A stretch of 6,022 bases of DNA from Acidobacteriota bacterium (GCA_021851465.1 JAJZDL010000177.1:1-6022), one strand, 5' to 3'; positions 1 through 5,779 are shown, counted from the stretch's first letter. The notes: generated by a model not told the origin, from the letters alone. Numbers and translations: made by a program.

Positions 1-628
1 TCTCGGCGAGGCAAGGTGTTGTGGCGTCGATGCCGGAGGCGATCAGCTCATCGGCGAGCGCACGGAAGTGACGACCGGGCATGTAGACGATGAGCGTGGC
101 GTCTTTGGGAAACGCTCCCTCCCACTTCGGCGTGAGCTGTAGCATGGTTAGCGAGTCGGGCCGCGGCGCTGCGTGGTGCGCAGTGGCGAAGATGAGCTTC
201 GAGGCCGAGCTGCGGTCGGTGAGCGGCGTCTTAAGTGCGGCCGCCACGGCAAAGGCTGCCGAGATTCCGGGCACGATCTCGAAGGGAATTGCGGCCTCGA
301 CGAGGGCGGCGATCTCCTCGCCGGCGCGGCCGAAGACCAGCGGGTCACCCGATTTGAGCCGGACTACACTGCGTCCGGCGCGCGCGTGGCGCAACATCAA
401 CTCGTGGATGCCGGCCTGCGTGATGCTCTGTTGTCCGCAGCGCTTGCCGACGGGAACGATAAGCGCGGAGGGGCTGGCGAGCGCGAGGACTTCGTCGGAG
501 ACGAGGTCGTCGGGAAGGACGACGTCGGCGGACTGCAGGAGGCGGAGGGCGCGCAGCGTGAGCAGATCCGCATCGCCTGGCCCCGCGCCGACGAGGTAGA
601 CAACGCCGGGCTGCGCCGGGACCCTCAC
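1..628 (-). CDS. cobA: Uroporphyrinogen-III C-methyltransferase (SUMT), C-terminus cut off by the window edge
   Basis: Transfers two methyl groups from S-adenosylmethionine to uroporphyrinogen III, giving precorrin-2, the branch point to siroheme and cobalamin. About 209 residues are present out of roughly 250-280 usual for the family. Visible SUMT signatures: the SAM-binding loop VGAGPGDADLLT (residues 13-24), VGKRCGQQS (60-68), VVRLKSGDPLVFGRAGEE (88-105), PGISAA (120-125) and PLTDRSSAS (135-143), ending near an Rossmann-like strand TLIVYM. The usual YDxLVS motif reads PDDLVS (39-44), with Pro replacing the aromatic or His residue. The start is GTG at 628-626, sharing one base with the TAG stop of the preceding gene (TAGTG). 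An AGAGGA ribosome site lies about 6-7 nt upstream, so translational coupling is likely. A downstream fusion, for example to a uroporphyrinogen-III synthase domain, cannot be excluded because the end is missing. Confidence 0.94.
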   Translation of the reverse strand, partial: MRVPAQPGVVYLVGAGPGDADLLTLRALRLLQSADVVLPDDLVSDEVLALASPSALIVPVGKRCGQQSITQAGIHELMLRHARAGRSVVRLKSGDPLVFGRAGEEIAALVEAAIPFEIVPGISAAFAVAAALKTPLTDRSSASKLIFATAHHAAPRPDSLTMLQLTPKWEGAFPKDATLIVYMPGRHFRALADELIASGIDATTPCLAE

Positions 629-1338
629 TATTTTTCCTCTGCGGAGTCGCGCGGCGCGGGAGGTGGATTGTCGGCCAACGCCGCAGTTGTTTTGTGCGCA
701 GGCAGCGGGGCAGGCAAGGAATTGGACAGGGCGTGGCGGCGCGCGAGCGCACGGGTGGGGCATCCATCGAAGCCGCAGACTTCGCGGCTGGCAAGCTGAT
801 GCAGCAACTCGCGGCGGGCGTCGTTGGCAGGCTCGCGTTGCAGAACCTCACGGCGCAGATTGCCGAGTTCGGCGAGCCAGTCCCCTGCGTCGAGCGGAAG
901 GAGCGAGTCGATCTGCTTGCGCAGCCGCTGGGCGAGGGCTGGGCTTGCGCCTGCGGTTGAGATGGCGATCTGCAGGTCTCCGCGGCGGACGACGGAAGGG
1001 AAGTAGAAGTCGCAGAAGGGTGGGTCGTCTACGGCATTGACGAGGATTCCCGCAGCTTCGGCTTCTGCAAAGACGGCGCGATTGACTGCTGGATTGTCGG
1101 TTGCGGCGACGGCAAGGAAGTGGCCTGCGAGATCGCCGGGCGCGTACTCACGCCGATGCAGCGTCACTTCGCCCACATCCGCCATTGCAGCGATGCGCGC
1201 GTTGACTGTGGGCGCGATGACGGTGACGCGGGCCTCCGCCACGCGCAGCGAATCGATCTTGGACTCGGCAAGATTGCCCGCGCCTATGATGATGCAGGGG
1301 CGGCCTGTAAGTTTGAGGAAGATGGGGAAGAGGCTCAT
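628..1338 (-). CDS. cysG: Precorrin-2 dehydrogenase / sirohydrochlorin ferrochelatase (CysG N-terminal-type, stand-alone)
   Basis: A 236-residue protein matching the N-terminal module of CysG (also Met8p). It oxidises precorrin-2 to sirohydrochlorin with NAD+ and then inserts iron to form siroheme. The NAD-binding glycine motif IIGAGNLAESK is at residues 17-27. The diagnostic VNAVDDPPFCDFYFP block is at 100-114; Asp104 falls at the same residue number as the catalytic Asp104 known for Salmonella CysG. The QIAISTAGASPALAQRLR block (123-140) is the dimerisation/SAM-CysG core signature. The last 40 or so residues are Pro/Ala-rich and probably disordered. The ATG at 1338 is 6 nt after the reductase stop codon, and its ribosome site GGAGAG overlaps that stop. 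The gene lies between the reductase and the SUMT gene, and the gene order copies the domain order of fused CysG. Symbol cysG is used for the domain family; the SUMT half is a separate gene here. Confidence 0.95.
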   Translation of the reverse strand: MSLFPIFLKLTGRPCIIIGAGNLAESKIDSLRVAEARVTVIAPTVNARIAAMADVGEVTLHRREYAPGDLAGHFLAVAATDNPAVNRAVFAEAEAAGILVNAVDDPPFCDFYFPSVVRRGDLQIAISTAGASPALAQRLRKQIDSLLPLDAGDWLAELGNLRREVLQREPANDARRELLHQLASREVCGFDGCPTRALARRHALSNSLPAPLPAHKTTAALADNPPPAPRDSAEEK

Positions 1339-1344
1339 CGCGGG

Positions 1345-3090
1345 CTACTCTCCGGGTGTGTGGCGGCCCGCGCCGACGGGTGGAGGGTCGCGTTCGACAG
1401 GCGCGGCGATGGTGCCAGCGAGGTGGGCGCGGAGGCTCTCGTCGTCGGTGCGGGCGAAGTAGGCGCGGAGGTCTTCTCCGGGTGCACGCGCGGCGAGATA
1501 GGCGCGCAGGAGGCGCTCGATGGCCGCGGGGCAGTCTTCTGCGGCGGCGCGGAAGCCGATCTGGCGTGCGATGCCGGCGTACTTGCCGACCGCTCCTCCG
1601 ACGCAGAAGTAGAAGGCATCGACCATTGCGCCGTCCTTCTTGATTTTTTTGCCTTCAAGTCCGATGTCTGCGATCCAGCTTTGGCCGCAGGAGTTGGTGC
1701 AGCCGGTGACATGTAGCCTGATCTGTTGGTCGAATCCGGGGAGGCGGTCCTCCATCTCGCTGACGAGCCACTTGGAGAATGCCTTGGTTTCGGCGATGGC
1801 GAGCTTGCAGAACTCGGTGCCGGTGCAGGCGATGGCTCCGCGCCAGAAGGGGGAGACCTCGACCTGCAGGCCGATCCGGTTGAGTTGGTGAATTGCATCG
1901 CGGGTGCGCGCGTTGGGGACGTTTGCGAGCACGATGTTTTGCATGATGGTGGCGCGCAGGTGGCCGTCGCCAAACTCGTCGGCGTGGTCGGCGAGCTGGA
2001 TGAGCTGTTCGCCGGTGAGCCTGCCGCGGAGCACGCTTGCACCGATGGCAGAGAGGCCGGGCTGGCGCTGCGGGGTTACGCCAATGTGGTCGCGATAGAC
2101 ATCGTCGGGGACGAGGTCCTCGCCGATCGGGGAGGGATCGAGCTTGTAACCGAGCTTCTGCTCGATGGCCTGCAGCATCGTCTCTGCCGTCCAGCCATGG
2201 CGCATGAAGAGGTACTTGAGGCGGGCGCGGGTGCGGTTCTCGCGCAGCTCGGTCTGTTCCTTGAAGATGCGCAGGACGGCCTCGACCACGGCGAAGGCCT
2301 TGTCCTGCGGGACGAAGGCTGGAATGCGCACGGCGATGTGCGGCTCGGTAGAGAGGCCGCCGCCGACGCGCAACGAGTAGCCGATCTCCTCGATGCCATC
2401 GACCTTGCGGCGGATGGCTGTGAGCGCGATGTCGTTGATCTCCGGGTAGGAGCACCAGACGGGGCATCCGGAGACCGTGACCTTGAACTTGCGCGGCAGG
2501 TTGTAGAACTCGGGGTTCGCGGTGAGCTTCTGCGCGATCTCAACCGCAAGCGGGCTGGCGTCGAGGAGTTGGTGCGCGTCGAGCCCTGCGAGCGGGCATC
2601 CGGTGACGTTGCGCATGACGTCTCCGCAGGCCCCCTTGGGGCTGAGGCCGATGGCGGTAAGCGCCTCGACAATCTCCGGCAGCGACTCGATGGTGAGCCA
2701 GTGCAGTTGAATGTTCTGGCGGGTGGTGATGTCGGCGAGATTGCGCGCGTGCTTCTTGGTCAGTTCGCCGATGGTGCGCAGTTGGTGCGCTGTGAGCATT
2801 CCGTTGGGCAGACCGATGCGCATCATGAAGTACTCGGTGGCCTTGCCCTGGCCGTCCTTGCCGCCGGTGACGCCCGCACCGTCTCCCTGGGTGTAGACGC
2901 CCCACCACTTGAAGTAGAACTCGGCCCACTCGGGCAGCACGGAGGCGCGGCCTTCGCGGGCGAACTGACGCACCTCGTCCCATGCCTCCCACGGGTTTTT
3001 GGCGAGCTTCAGGCGCTCCGACCTCTGGGCCTTGGTCTCTTTGGCGGCTGGGGTTGCGGCGGGTGGCGTCTGCGGGGCGATGTCGGTCAT
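1345..3090 (-). CDS. sir: Ferredoxin-dependent nitrite/sulfite reductase, active site of sulfite-reductase type
   Basis: A 581-residue siroheme and [4Fe-4S] enzyme of the NirA/SirA family that performs a six-electron reduction, most likely sulfite to sulfide in cysteine assimilation. It has the usual order: two ferredoxin-like half-domains (about 85-145 and 340-410) alternating with two siroheme/FeS domains (about 150-300 and 415-560). Cluster cysteines are C422 and C428 (CTGTEFC) and C464 and C468 (GCTNSCG). Anion-binding basic residues R91, R160, K201 and K203 match sulfite reductases; plant nitrite reductases carry Asn at the K203 position (PRKWN versus PRKFK here). Y66 (WWGVYTQ) and C155 (ACGD) align with the cross-linked Tyr-Cys pair of the mycobacterial enzyme, as recalled. 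The first 30 residues are Ala/Pro/Lys-rich. The ATG is preceded by AAGGA at good spacing. The gene heads an operon with two siroheme genes. An attenuator-like leader with a Cys-rich ORF precedes it. Databases often label such proteins nitrite reductase. Confidence 0.93.
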   Translation of the reverse strand: MTDIAPQTPPAATPAAKETKAQRSERLKLAKNPWEAWDEVRQFAREGRASVLPEWAEFYFKWWGVYTQGDGAGVTGGKDGQGKATEYFMMRIGLPNGMLTAHQLRTIGELTKKHARNLADITTRQNIQLHWLTIESLPEIVEALTAIGLSPKGACGDVMRNVTGCPLAGLDAHQLLDASPLAVEIAQKLTANPEFYNLPRKFKVTVSGCPVWCSYPEINDIALTAIRRKVDGIEEIGYSLRVGGGLSTEPHIAVRIPAFVPQDKAFAVVEAVLRIFKEQTELRENRTRARLKYLFMRHGWTAETMLQAIEQKLGYKLDPSPIGEDLVPDDVYRDHIGVTPQRQPGLSAIGASVLRGRLTGEQLIQLADHADEFGDGHLRATIMQNIVLANVPNARTRDAIHQLNRIGLQVEVSPFWRGAIACTGTEFCKLAIAETKAFSKWLVSEMEDRLPGFDQQIRLHVTGCTNSCGQSWIADIGLEGKKIKKDGAMVDAFYFCVGGAVGKYAGIARQIGFRAAAEDCPAAIERLLRAYLAARAPGEDLRAYFARTDDESLRAHLAGTIAAPVERDPPPVGAGRHTPGE

Positions 3091-3108
3091 ATCGTTTCCT
3101 TAAAATCT

Positions 3109-3138
3109 CAGCCGATTATGGATGGAAGGATGCGGCTG
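3109..3138 (-). other. Inverted repeat CAGCCG/CGGCTG in the reductase 5' leader
   Basis: On the minus strand CAGCCG (3138-3133) is followed 18 nt later by CGGCTG (3114-3109), a perfect 6-bp inverted repeat between the intrinsic terminator and the reductase ribosome site. It could form a hairpin upstream of the ribosome site or act as an operator. It is short enough to be chance. Confidence 0.3.
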
Positions 3139-3161
3139 GCAGTTGGCAGAAGGCATGTCTC

Positions 3162-3191
3162 AAAAAAAATCGCCCACCGGATTTGTGGGCG
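3162..3191 (-). terminator. Intrinsic (rho-independent) terminator in the leader of the reductase operon
   Basis: On the minus strand a perfect 7-bp stem CGCCCAC / GTGGGCG (3191-3185 with 3177-3171) with a 7-nt loop is followed by A and then eight consecutive T (3169-3162). This is a textbook intrinsic terminator. It lies 39 nt after the stop codon of the Cys-rich small ORF and about 70 nt before the reductase ATG. A promoter-like sequence lies between it and phoU. It therefore most probably controls read-through into the reductase operon rather than ending phoU, although it would also stop phoU transcripts. Confidence 0.87.
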
Positions 3192-3212
3192 CGTGTGCGG
3201 CTGATCCGCGGC

Positions 3213-3228
3213 TTCGCAAGAATACGAA
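3213..3228 (-). other. Small hairpin between leader ORF stop and terminator
   Basis: On the minus strand TTCGTA (3228-3223), loop TTCT, TGCGAA (3218-3213) forms a 6-bp stem including one T-G wobble, immediately after the stop codon of the Cys-rich ORF. A weaker GCGG/CCGC 4-bp hairpin (3209-3197) follows. These could be parts of an attenuator's alternative folds. No function is proven. Confidence 0.4.
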
Positions 3229-3230
3229 CT

Positions 3231-3317
3231 CTACGAGGCGGGACAGATGCTGCGGCACGCAAGGCCGCAACAACAGATGGAACGGTATACAAGCGGGTCG
3301 CGGTCGCACATCCTCAT
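3231..3317 (-). CDS. Cysteine-rich 28-residue leader peptide (putative sensor of an attenuator)
   Basis: A small ORF of 28 codons reading ATG at 3317-3315 to TAG at 3233-3231. It has six cysteines: C4, C15, C16, C17, C21 and C25. The core is SICCCGLACRSIC (13-25), with Cys codons TGT TGT TGC at the triple. Six Cys in 28 residues is far above any average protein, and the ORF sits in the leader of a sulfite reductase operon whose end product is cysteine. I infer a leader peptide whose translation speed reports cysteinyl-tRNA. Cys-codon-rich upstream ORFs ahead of sulfur genes are known in mycobacteria. There is no convincing ribosome site, but the predicted transcript start coincides with the ATG, which suggests leaderless translation. 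A second ATG at codon 3 is an alternative start. It could instead be a small metal- or thiol-binding protein; nothing else in it is recognisable. Confidence 0.72.
   Translation of the reverse strand: MRMCDRDPLVYRSICCCGLACRSICPAS
3248..3272 (-). other. Hairpin overlapping the Cys codons of the leader ORF
   Basis: On the minus strand TGTTGCGGC (3272-3264) can pair with GCCGCAGCA (3256-3248): nine pairs, one G-U, loop of 7 nt. The 5' arm is exactly the second and third codons of the Cys-Cys-Cys run plus the following Gly codon. A ribosome stalled on the Cys codons would cover this arm and release the 3' arm, as in classical amino-acid attenuators. Confidence 0.5.
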
Positions 3318-3324
3318 AGCACCC

Positions 3325-3353
3325 AGCTTAATTGAGTGGCCAGTGTGCGTCAA
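3325..3353 (-). promoter_or_regulatory. Predicted sigma-70-type promoter of the leader/reductase operon
   Basis: On the minus strand TTGACG (3353-3348, five of six to TTGACA) and TAAGCT (3330-3325, fits TAnnnT) are separated by exactly 17 nt. The ATG of the Cys-rich ORF begins 7 nt after the -10 element, so the expected transcript start is the A of that ATG or within a base or two of it. The element lies about 46 nt beyond the phoU stop codon and gives the operon its own start. Confidence 0.55.
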
Positions 3354-3398
3354 CCCAGGCGCGACGGATGCGCGCATTTGTCGAAGAGCGGGCCGCCG

Positions 3399-4073
3399 TC
3401 ACTCTGCCTCGGCCAGCGAGAACTTGTGGCGCACATCCGAACCGCGCAGCCAGAAGATGACGTCTTCCGCGATGTTGGTAGCGTGGTCGGCGGCGCGCTC
3501 CAGGTTGCGTCCGATGAGGATTGCGGTGAGCGCCTGCACGCTCAGATCGGGCTGACTCTGCATCGTCTCCATGAGCGCGGCCTGCACGGTTTTGTTGGCC
3601 TCGTCGACGGCGTCGTCCATGGAGAGGACGCTTTCGGCCATTCTGGGGTCTGCCTCCAGCAGCGCTTGGATGGCCGTACGGATCATCACCCCCGCGCTCT
3701 CCCCCATCTGCTCGATCTCGACCGGAAGCGCGATTGCGGGTTCGTTCTTCATCGCCTGCGCACTGGATGCGATGTTCGCCGCCTGGTCGCCGATGCGCTC
3801 CAGGTCGCCGTTGATCTTGATGACGGAGAGGATGAAGCGCAGGTCGATGGCCATGGGCTGTTCTTTAGCGAGCAACTCGTAGGCCATCTCGTGGACCATC
3901 TTTTCGGCCGCGTTGATGGCCTCTTCGATTTCGAGCACATGGTCGCAGAGCGCCATGTCTCGCTCCAGATATGCCTCGACGGAGAACTCCAGGGCTTGCT
4001 GCGAGAGCGCGGCCATGGCTAGCAGCTTGTCCTTAAGTTCAGCCAGTTGCAGATGAAAGTTGATGCGCGGCAT
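3399..4073 (-). CDS. phoU: Phosphate signalling/transport regulator PhoU
   Basis: A 224-residue all-helical PhoU protein, which in well-studied bacteria links the Pst phosphate transporter to the PhoR/PhoB-type two-component system and represses the Pho response when phosphate is plentiful. Two PhoU repeats are visible, each ending in the metal-binding signature: DLERIGDQAANIA (90-102) and NLERAADHATNIAED (190-204). Helical acidic segments such as EIEEAINAAEKMVHE precede the first. Length is usual for the family. The ATG at 4073 (MPRINF) was chosen because GGGAGG sits 7 nt upstream. A longer in-frame start at 4190 would add 39 residues without PhoU character. No pst or phoR/phoB genes are in the window. 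The gene appears to be transcribed alone, with 129 bp before it and an independent promoter after it. Confidence 0.95.
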   Translation of the reverse strand: MPRINFHLQLAELKDKLLAMAALSQQALEFSVEAYLERDMALCDHVLEIEEAINAAEKMVHEMAYELLAKEQPMAIDLRFILSVIKINGDLERIGDQAANIASSAQAMKNEPAIALPVEIEQMGESAGVMIRTAIQALLEADPRMAESVLSMDDAVDEANKTVQAALMETMQSQPDLSVQALTAILIGRNLERAADHATNIAEDVIFWLRGSDVRHKFSLAEAE

Positions 4074-4113
4074 TGCTTCGCCTCCCCCGCCTACGGAAAT
4101 CCCGTGTTCTCTA

Positions 4114-4135
4114 TTGTGACTCAGATATGAAACAG
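4114..4135 (-). promoter_or_regulatory. Tandem 11-bp direct repeat upstream of phoU, Pho-box-like
   Basis: On the minus strand CTGTTTCATAT (4135-4125) is followed directly by CTGAGTCACAA (4124-4114), sharing CTGnnTCAnA at an 11-bp period. The end of the second copy overlaps a -10-like CACAAT (4118-4113), about 40 nt before the phoU ATG, and no good -35 hexamer is present. PhoB-family boxes are also 11-bp-period direct repeats (CTGTCAT type) replacing the -35 element. The match is only partial, so this is a suggestion. Confidence 0.35.
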
Positions 4136-4202
4136 GCGTATGAATTTGCCGCGACAGGGTGGCGCAAACGATACCATTGCCCGGCGGCACGGTCGGAATT
4201 TG

Positions 4203-4715
4203 CTAGCGGCGGGCGCGGAAGAAGGCGGTGAGCAATGCGCCGCACTCCTCGGCGAGGAGGCCGGAGACGATTTCGACTCTGTGGTTGAGCTGTGGGTGGT
4301 TCAGCACGCAGAGGACCGATCCGCAGGCCCCGGCCTTGGGGTCGGGCGCGGCGTAGACCAGGCGAGCGATGCGGGCGTGGAGAATAGCACCGGCGCACAT
4401 GGCGCAGGGTTCGAGCGTGGTGTAGAGGGTGCAGCCGGTGTCTTTCGAGTCCTTATCGCTTGTGCTCTTATCGACGAGACGATAGTTCTCCAGCGCGCGG
4501 CCGGCGTGGCGCAGGGCGACGATCTCGGCGTGGGCGGTTGGGTCGTGGTCGCGCAGGACGCGGTTCTGGCCGCGAGCGACGATCTCGCCTTTGCGTACGA
4601 TGACCGCGCCGACGGGGACCTCGCCGTCGCGCTCGGCGGCGCGGGCTTCGGCGATGGCGGCGTGGAGGAAGTCGAGGTCGTCCAACTCGCGGAGGCTGGC
4701 GTTGGCGTCGCTCAT
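4203..4715 (-). CDS. tadA: tRNA-specific adenosine deaminase TadA
   Basis: A 170-residue zinc deaminase that converts adenosine to inosine at the wobble position (A34) of tRNA-Arg(ACG), an essential decoding step in most bacteria. Zinc and catalytic motifs: HAE at H62/E64, and PCAMC with C104 and C107. The C-terminal DPKAGACGS, HPQLNHRVEI and AEECGALLTAFFRARR segments are TadA-specific and separate it from guanine or cytidine deaminases. Compared with E. coli TadA there is a polar 12-residue insertion (KSTSDKDSKDTG, about 83-94) between NYRL and TLYTTLEPC. The ATG at 4715 overlaps the stop of the agmatine deiminase gene as ATGA, and AGGAG is 5 nt upstream. The two genes are therefore one transcription unit. 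A longer in-frame reading running upstream of the ATG lies inside the neighbouring gene and was not used. Confidence 0.96.
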   Translation of the reverse strand: MSDANASLRELDDLDFLHAAIAEARAAERDGEVPVGAVIVRKGEIVARGQNRVLRDHDPTAHAEIVALRHAGRALENYRLVDKSTSDKDSKDTGCTLYTTLEPCAMCAGAILHARIARLVYAAPDPKAGACGSVLCVLNHPQLNHRVEIVSGLLAEECGALLTAFFRARR

Positions 4716-5779
4716 GCGGGCTCCTGCTGGGTGAGGCAGTGGAGGGTGCCGAGGCCCCAGACGAGATCGACGGCGTGGATGCCGACGACCTCGCGGGTGG
4801 GAAAGCAGGCGGCGAGGATGTTGAGCGCGCGTCGGTCGTTGGCGTCGTTGAAGGTGGGGACGAGGACGAGCGAGTTGGCGATGTAGAAGTTGGCGTAGCT
4901 GGCGGGCAGACGCTGGGCCTCGAAGACGACCGGCGCGGGCATGGGGAGTTCGACGATCTTGAAGGGCTGGCCCTTGTTGGGGCCGTGCGCGCGGCGGAAG
5001 GCGTGGAGGCGGTCGAGGTTCTCGGCCAGCGGGAGGTGGTTCTCGTCGGCGGTGTTCGGCTCCACGGTGGCCACGATGGTGTCTTCGGCCACGAAGCGGG
5101 CGATGTCGTCGATGTGGCCGTGCGTGTCGTCGCCCGCGCAGCCGCGGTTGAGCCAGAGGGCCTGGTCGATGCCGAGGTGGTCGTGGAAGACGCGTTCGAG
5201 CTGAGTGCGGGTGACGCCGGGGTTGCGTTGCTGAATCTCGGAGAGGAGGCACTCTTCGGTGGTGAGGAGGACGCCCGCGCCGTTGGTGTCGATGGAGCCG
5301 CCTTCAAGGACGATGCGATAAGGCTTGCCATCGGCGAGTTCAATCTTCGGCGTGATCTCCGGCAGGCTGTAGAGGCGCGCAACGCGGTGCGGCACCTGGT
5401 CGTCGCGCCGCCAGTTGTCGTACTTGGCCCAGGCGTTGAACCTCCAGTTGGTGACGGCGATCTTGTTCTCCGCATCCTTCACGAAGATGGGGCCGGAGTC
5501 GCGCAGCCAGACGCGGTCGGTGGGCCAGCGGTGGAAGCGGATGCGGGCGAGGTCCGCGCCGCCGCGTTTGAGAATGCCGGTGGCGCGGCGCTCGGCGGCC
5601 TCGTCGTTGACCAGGATGTGGACGGCTTCGACGCGCGAGAGGTGGCGGACGATCTCGGCGTAGACCCACGGGATGGGCTGAAACTTGCCGGGCCAGTCCT
5701 CGGGATTGTGCGGCCAGGCGATCCATGTGGCGGCATGGGGCGCCCACTCGGCGGTCATGCGGGTTGTGTGGGCTGTCAT
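4712..5779 (-). CDS. aguA: Agmatine deiminase (porphyromonas-type peptidylarginine deiminase family)
   Basis: A 355-residue guanidine-modifying enzyme that hydrolyses agmatine to N-carbamoylputrescine and ammonia, a route from arginine to putrescine. Family signatures: EWAPHAATWIAWP (11-23), WLRDSGP (91-97), LEGGSIDTNG (158-167), GDDTHGHIDDIARF (216-229) and the C-terminal LHCLTQQ (346-352). Likely catalytic and substrate residues are D94, E159, H222, D224 and nucleophile C348. The loop before the nucleophile reads GLGTLHC, where GGGNIHC is commoner. Length is normal. The ATG at 5779 has only a distant AGGA (about 12 nt upstream). M8 at 5758 has no better site, so the upstream start was kept. 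The partner N-carbamoylputrescine amidase is not in this window. The gene overlaps tadA by 4 nt. A related peptidylarginine deiminase activity cannot be excluded from sequence alone. Confidence 0.94.
   Translation of the reverse strand: MTAHTTRMTAEWAPHAATWIAWPHNPEDWPGKFQPIPWVYAEIVRHLSRVEAVHILVNDEAAERRATGILKRGGADLARIRFHRWPTDRVWLRDSGPIFVKDAENKIAVTNWRFNAWAKYDNWRRDDQVPHRVARLYSLPEITPKIELADGKPYRIVLEGGSIDTNGAGVLLTTEECLLSEIQQRNPGVTRTQLERVFHDHLGIDQALWLNRGCAGDDTHGHIDDIARFVAEDTIVATVEPNTADENHLPLAENLDRLHAFRRAHGPNKGQPFKIVELPMPAPVVFEAQRLPASYANFYIANSLVLVPTFNDANDRRALNILAACFPTREVVGIHAVDLVWGLGTLHCLTQQEPA

Noticed and set aside
1726..3204. 492-codon open frame on the plus strand, antisense to the reductase gene
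   Set aside because: It is an exact shadow of a strongly conserved gene in a GC-rich sequence, its translation resembles no family and is Gly/Ala/Val/Glu-rich, and it has no convincing start site.
3360..3398. Terminator for phoU just after its stop codon
   Set aside because: Only a small TGCGCGCA palindrome and GC-rich sequence are present, with no T-run. No supported terminator there.
3091..3398. tRNA gene or standard metabolite riboswitch (for example SAM class) in the reductase leader
   Set aside because: No cloverleaf, no TTC-arm sequence and no recognisable riboswitch core were seen by eye. The Cys-rich ORF plus terminator explains the region better, but a covariance-model search was not possible.
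3399..4190. PhoU with a 39-residue N-terminal extension starting at 4190
   Set aside because: The extension has no PhoU similarity, while the ATG at 4073 has an excellent GGGAGG ribosome site and a typical PhoU N-terminus.
4074..4202. Terminator after tadA
   Set aside because: Only weak stems such as TGCC/GGCA are present and no T-run follows.
4203..5252. Longer in-frame version of tadA beginning at 5252
   Set aside because: The extra 179 residues are an Arg/Pro/His-rich out-of-frame reading of aguA. The ATG at 4715 has AGGAG at good spacing and gives a normal TadA.
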